Source of the DNA: Streptomyces amritsarensis
Lineage (GTDB): Bacteria > Actinomycetota > Actinomycetes > Streptomycetales > Streptomycetaceae
Direction: 5' to 3'
Assembly (NCBI RefSeq): GCF_001953875.1
Contig: NZ_MQUR01000037.1
Coordinates: 1-63,478 of the forward strand
DNA: 63,478 nt
In this document: positions 60,605 to 63,478 of the stretch, piece by piece
How positions within the stretch are numbered: position 1 is the first letter of the stretch
How the letters are laid out: each line of letters begins with the position of its first letter
Translations under genes and position numbers: made by a program
Notes under the pieces: generated by a model
Seen by the model: only the letters and a program-made list of their open reading frames with translations
Database searches by the model: none
What the model was told of the DNA's origin: nothing

Positions 60605-61539
60605 CGACGACCGTCGCACACGTCCACGAAGAGACGGACGCGCCCTACGCGCTGTCGCACCTCGACGCCCTCGAGTCCGAGGCCGTGCACATCTTCCGCG
60701 AGGTGGCGGGCGAGTTCGAGAAGCCGGTGATCCTCTTCTCCGGCGGCAAGGACTCCATCGTCATGCTGCACCTGGCGCTGAAGGCGTTCGCGCCGGCGCC
60801 GGTGCCCTTCGCGCTGCTGCACGTCGACACGGGCCACAACTTCCCCGAGGTGCTGGAGTACCGCGACCGCACCGTCGCCGAGCACGGGCTGCGCCTGCAC
60901 GTGGCGTCCGTCCAGGACTACATCGACGCGGGCAAGCTGCGCGAGCGCCCCGACGGCACCCGCAACCCGCTGCAGACCGTCCCGCTGACGGAGGCGATCC
61001 AGAGCCTCAAGTTCGACGCCGTGTTCGGCGGCGGCCGCCGCGACGAGGAGAAGGCCCGCGCCAAGGAGCGGGTGTTCTCCCTGCGCGACGAGTTCTCCCA
61101 GTGGGACCCGCGCCGCCAGCGGCCCGAGCTGTGGCAGCTCTACAACGGCCGCCACGCGCCGGGCGAGCACGTGCGTGTCTTCCCGCTGTCCAACTGGACC
61201 GAGCTGGACGTGTGGCAGTACATCGCCCGCGAGGGCATCGAACTGCCGGAGATCTACTTCGCCCACGAGCGCGAGGTCTTCAAGCGCAACGGCATGTGGC
61301 TGACCGCCGGCGAATGGGGCGGCCCCAAGCAGGACGAAACCCCCGAGAGGCGGCTCGTGCGCTACCGCACCGTCGGTGACATGTCCTGCACCGGCGCCGT
61401 CGACTCCGACGCCGTCACGCTCGACGCCGTGATCGCCGAGATCGCCGTCTCCCGCCTCACCGAGCGGGGCGCGACCCGCGCCGACGACAAGATGTCCGAG
61501 GCCGCGATGGAAGACCGCAAGCGCGAAGGGTACTTCTAG
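60601..61539 (+). CDS. cysD: sulfate adenylyltransferase subunit 2
   Basis: A 312-residue PP-loop ATP pyrophosphatase that, with CysN, makes APS from sulfate and ATP. Motifs are SGGKDSIVMLHLALKAF (about 47-63), HVDTGHNFPEVLEYRD, GGGRRDEEKARAKERVFSLRD and PLSNWTELDVWQYI. Length is normal. It overlaps cysC by 4 bases and is followed by cysN after 2 bases. Confidence 0.97.
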   Translation: MTTTVAHVHEETDAPYALSHLDALESEAVHIFREVAGEFEKPVILFSGGKDSIVMLHLALKAFAPAPVPFALLHVDTGHNFPEVLEYRDRTVAEHGLRLHVASVQDYIDAGKLRERPDGTRNPLQTVPLTEAIQSLKFDAVFGGGRRDEEKARAKERVFSLRDEFSQWDPRRQRPELWQLYNGRHAPGEHVRVFPLSNWTELDVWQYIAREGIELPEIYFAHEREVFKRNGMWLTAGEWGGPKQDETPERRLVRYRTVGDMSCTGAVDSDAVTLDAVIAEIAVSRLTERGATRADDKMSEAAMEDRKREGYF

Positions 61540-61541
61540 AC

Positions 61542-62891
61542 ATGACCAGCACCACCGATCAGGTCGGCGGACTCGACGACCTCGCGGCGACCACCCTGCT
61601 GCGCTTCGCGACCGCCGGTTCCGTCGACGACGGCAAGTCCACCCTGGTGGGCCGGCTGCTGCACGACTCCAAGTCGGTCCTGACCGACCAGATGGAGGCC
61701 GTCGAGGCCGTCTCCGCCCAGCGCGGCCAGGAGGCCCCCGACCTGGCGCTGCTCACCGACGGCCTGCGGGCCGAGCGCGAGCAGGGCATCACCATCGACG
61801 TCGCGTACCGCTACTTCGCCACCGCGCGCCGCCGGTTCATCCTGGCGGACACCCCCGGGCACGTGCAGTACACCCGGAACATGGTGACCGGCGCCTCCAC
61901 GGCCGACCTGGCCGTGGTCCTCGTCGACGCCCGCAACGGCGTGATCGAGCAGACGCGCCGGCATGCGGCCGTCGCGGCGCTGCTGCGCGTCCCGCACGTG
62001 GTCCTCGCCGTGAACAAGATGGACCTCGTCGGCTACCAGGAGTCGGTCTTCGCGGCGATCGCCGAGGAGTTCACCGCGTACGCCTCGGACCTGGGCGTCC
62101 CGGAGATCACCGCGATCCCGATCTCGGCCCTGGCCGGCGACAACGTGGTGGAGCCGTCCGCGAACATGGACTGGTACGGCGGCCCGACGGTGCTGGAGCA
62201 CCTGGAGACCGTCCCGGTCAGCCACGACCTCACCGCCTGCCCGGCGCGTTTCCCGGTGCAGTACGTGATCCGCCCGCAGTCCGCGGAGCACCCCGACTAC
62301 CGGGGCTACGCGGGCCAGATCGCCTCCGGCGTGCTGCGTGTCGGCGAGGCCGTCACGGTCCTGCCGTCGGGGCGTACCTCCGTCATCGAGGGCATCGACG
62401 CGCTGGGCGAGTCGGTGGACATCGCCTGGGCTCCGCAGTCGGTGACGGTGCGGCTGAAGGACGACATCGACATCTCGCGCGGCGACCTGATCGCGCCGTC
62501 CGCGAAGGCCCCCGCCACCACGCAGGACGTCGTCGCGACGGTCTGCCACGTGGCGGACCAGCCGCTGTCCGTGGGCGCCCGGGTGCTGCTCAAGCACACG
62601 ACCCGCACGGTCAAGGCGATCGTCAAGGAGATCCCGTCGCGGCTGACCCTGGACGACCTGTCCCAGCACCCGGAGCCCGGGCAGCTGGTGGCCAACGACA
62701 TCGGCCTCGTGGTCGTCCGTACCGCCGAGCCCCTCGCGCTCGACGCGTACGCCGACTCCCGCCGTACCGGATCGTTCCTGCTCATCGACCCGGCCGACGG
62801 CACCACCCTGGCGGCGGGCATGGCGGGCGAGTCCTTCGCCTCCCAGGCCGAGACGGCCGTCCAGCCGGACGACGAGGGCTGGGACTTCTAG
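61542..62891 (+). CDS. cysN: sulfate adenylyltransferase subunit 1 (GTPase)
   Basis: A 449-residue EF-Tu-like GTPase that drives APS formation by CysD. G1 is GSVDDGKSTLVGRLLHD (about 26-42), G3 DTPGHVQYTRNM, G4 NKMDL and a G5-type SALAGDN; the beta-barrel domains follow. It has no fused APS kinase domain, in line with the separate cysC. It is the last gene before the transporter genes. Confidence 0.97.
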   Translation: MTSTTDQVGGLDDLAATTLLRFATAGSVDDGKSTLVGRLLHDSKSVLTDQMEAVEAVSAQRGQEAPDLALLTDGLRAEREQGITIDVAYRYFATARRRFILADTPGHVQYTRNMVTGASTADLAVVLVDARNGVIEQTRRHAAVAALLRVPHVVLAVNKMDLVGYQESVFAAIAEEFTAYASDLGVPEITAIPISALAGDNVVEPSANMDWYGGPTVLEHLETVPVSHDLTACPARFPVQYVIRPQSAEHPDYRGYAGQIASGVLRVGEAVTVLPSGRTSVIEGIDALGESVDIAWAPQSVTVRLKDDIDISRGDLIAPSAKAPATTQDVVATVCHVADQPLSVGARVLLKHTTRTVKAIVKEIPSRLTLDDLSQHPEPGQLVANDIGLVVVRTAEPLALDAYADSRRTGSFLLIDPADGTTLAAGMAGESFASQAETAVQPDDEGWDF

Positions 62892-63082
62892 GCCGTGTTC
62901 ACCGATCTCTATGCGACCTTCGCGAAGGAGGGCGGCCGTGTCGGCAGCGGCGCCCTCGGCAGCGGCCAGGGAGGGGTGGCGCGATGTGCGCGATGAGCGC
63001 CCGCCACGAGCCGTTCCCGCCCCCGATCCACAGAAGAAGACCCGCGCCGTAGAACGACGGCGCGGTGAGAGGAAGCCCTCCC
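62892..63082. other. gap between cysN and the substrate-binding protein
   Basis: About 190 bases. A 34-codon GTG frame at 62895-62996 is present, but its low-complexity Gly/Ser translation (GSGALGSGQGG) and lack of a ribosome site argue against a gene. A hairpin CGCGCCGT-AGAACG-ACGGCGCG lies at 63043-63064. Confidence 0.55.
63043..63064 (+). terminator. hairpin between cysN and the substrate-binding protein
   Basis: CGCGCCGT and ACGGCGCG form an 8-bp stem around AGAACG, 18 bases before the lipoprotein start. It could be a partial terminator or a processing site. Confidence 0.5.
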
Positions 63083-63478
63083 GTGCCTGACACCGGTACC
63101 CTCCGCACGTCCCTGCGCCGCGGCCTCGCCGCAGCCGCTTCCCTGCCGCTGCTGATCGGCGCGCTCGCGTCCTGCGGCTACGGTTCCCAGGCGCAGGACG
63201 CAGCCGGTGAGAAGGCGAACGCCTCGGCCGCGGGCGGCAAGAGGCTGTCGGCGTCCGAGGTCCGCATCGGGTACTTCCCGAACCTGACGCACGCCACCGC
63301 CCTGGTGGGTCTGCAGGAAGGCCTGATCCAGCAGGAACTCGGCGGCACCAGGATCAGGCCGCAGTCCTTTAACGCCGGCCCGTCCGAGATCGAGGCCCTC
63401 AACGGCGGCTCCCTCGACATCGGTTTCATCGGCGCCTCGCCGTCGATCAACGGCTACGTGAAGTCGAAGGGTTCGAAC
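63083..63478 (+). CDS. ABC transporter substrate-binding lipoprotein (sulfonate/sulfate-ester type), partial
   Basis: The first 132 residues of a substrate-binding protein cut by the window end. It has a lipoprotein signal peptide with the lipobox LASC, and the N-lobe sequence RIGYFPNLTHATALVGLQEG ... GPSEIEALNGGSLDIGFIGASPSINGY, typical of SsuA/TauA-like (NMT1/THI5 superfamily) binders. With the sulfur operon upstream, an aliphatic sulfonate is the likely ligand, but nitrate-type or thiamine-precursor binders share the fold. GAGAGG lies 12 bases before the GTG. The matching permease and ATPase genes should follow. Confidence 0.88.
   Translation, partial: MPDTGTLRTSLRRGLAAAASLPLLIGALASCGYGSQAQDAAGEKANASAAGGKRLSASEVRIGYFPNLTHATALVGLQEGLIQQELGGTRIRPQSFNAGPSEIEALNGGSLDIGFIGASPSINGYVKSKGSN

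Noticed and set aside
62895..62996. A 33-residue small protein after cysN
   Set aside because: There is no ribosome site and the translation is Gly/Ser low complexity.

Overview
This window is high-GC actinobacterial DNA, almost certainly a Streptomyces chromosome. The evidence is the very GC-rich codon use with GTG and TTG starts, a bifunctional geosmin synthase, an aerobic cobalamin gene set, a DmdR/IdeR-type iron box, a Streptomyces-style Cys-ending leader peptide and short palindromic intergenic repeats of a kind common in this genus. No rRNA, tRNA, CRISPR array, insertion sequence or replication origin is visible. Most of the window is ordinary core or near-core chromosome with one accessory patch.

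Layout. 1-1.2 kb: a membrane-anchored trypsin-like protease. 1.3-11.8 kb: aerobic cobalamin ring synthesis, with cobL-cobM-cobK on the plus strand, cobG-cobH-cobIJ on the minus strand converging on a shared hairpin, and cobN behind a cobalamin riboswitch. 11.9-16.6 kb: an accessory island with an Imm49-type protein, a CdiI-type immunity protein, an unknown likely immunity protein and a 5'-truncated Hint-domain polymorphic toxin that abuts a 5'-truncated ricin-B lectin gene. 16.9-21.3 kb: an ABC exporter and geosmin synthase. 21.3-23.9 kb: an Eis-like acetyltransferase and a secreted beta-propeller. 24.0-32.9 kb: purine catabolism, with XdhC, an NCS2 purine permease, the three xanthine dehydrogenase subunits and a divergent PucR regulator.

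33-44.4 kb: a TPR-like protein, a GntR/FCD regulator, a FhuF-like ferric reductase behind an iron box, a DUF2637 membrane protein, an operon of PP2C phosphatase, TPP-dependent pyruvate oxidase-like enzyme and RsbW-like ATPase, a TrmB/LuxR-like regulator, a DUF456 protein and a GNAT. 44.5-50.5 kb: a secreted PKD protein with three beta modules, rsgA with an apparent leader peptide, and a secreted SGNH esterase with FG-GAP repeats. 50.7-56.4 kb: GNAT, YihY/BrkB, AidB-like acyl-CoA dehydrogenase, a GAF regulator and another GNAT. 56.4-57.1 kb: a long non-coding imperfect palindrome. 57.1-63.5 kb: assimilatory sulfate reduction, in order Cys leader peptide, sirA, a zinc-ribbon protein, cysH, cysC, cysD, cysN and a sulfonate-type substrate-binding lipoprotein cut by the window end.

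The main places for something undescribed are: (i) the rsgA leader, where a 23-codon ORF with a perfect Shine-Dalgarno precedes a hairpin that buries the rsgA ribosome site; (ii) the toxin/immunity island, with an unassigned His/Cys C-terminal toxin domain and a 140-residue presumed cognate immunity protein; and (iii) the 530-bp palindromic repeat upstream of the sulfur operon, which shares a 26-bp core with a copy in the cob intergenic region.
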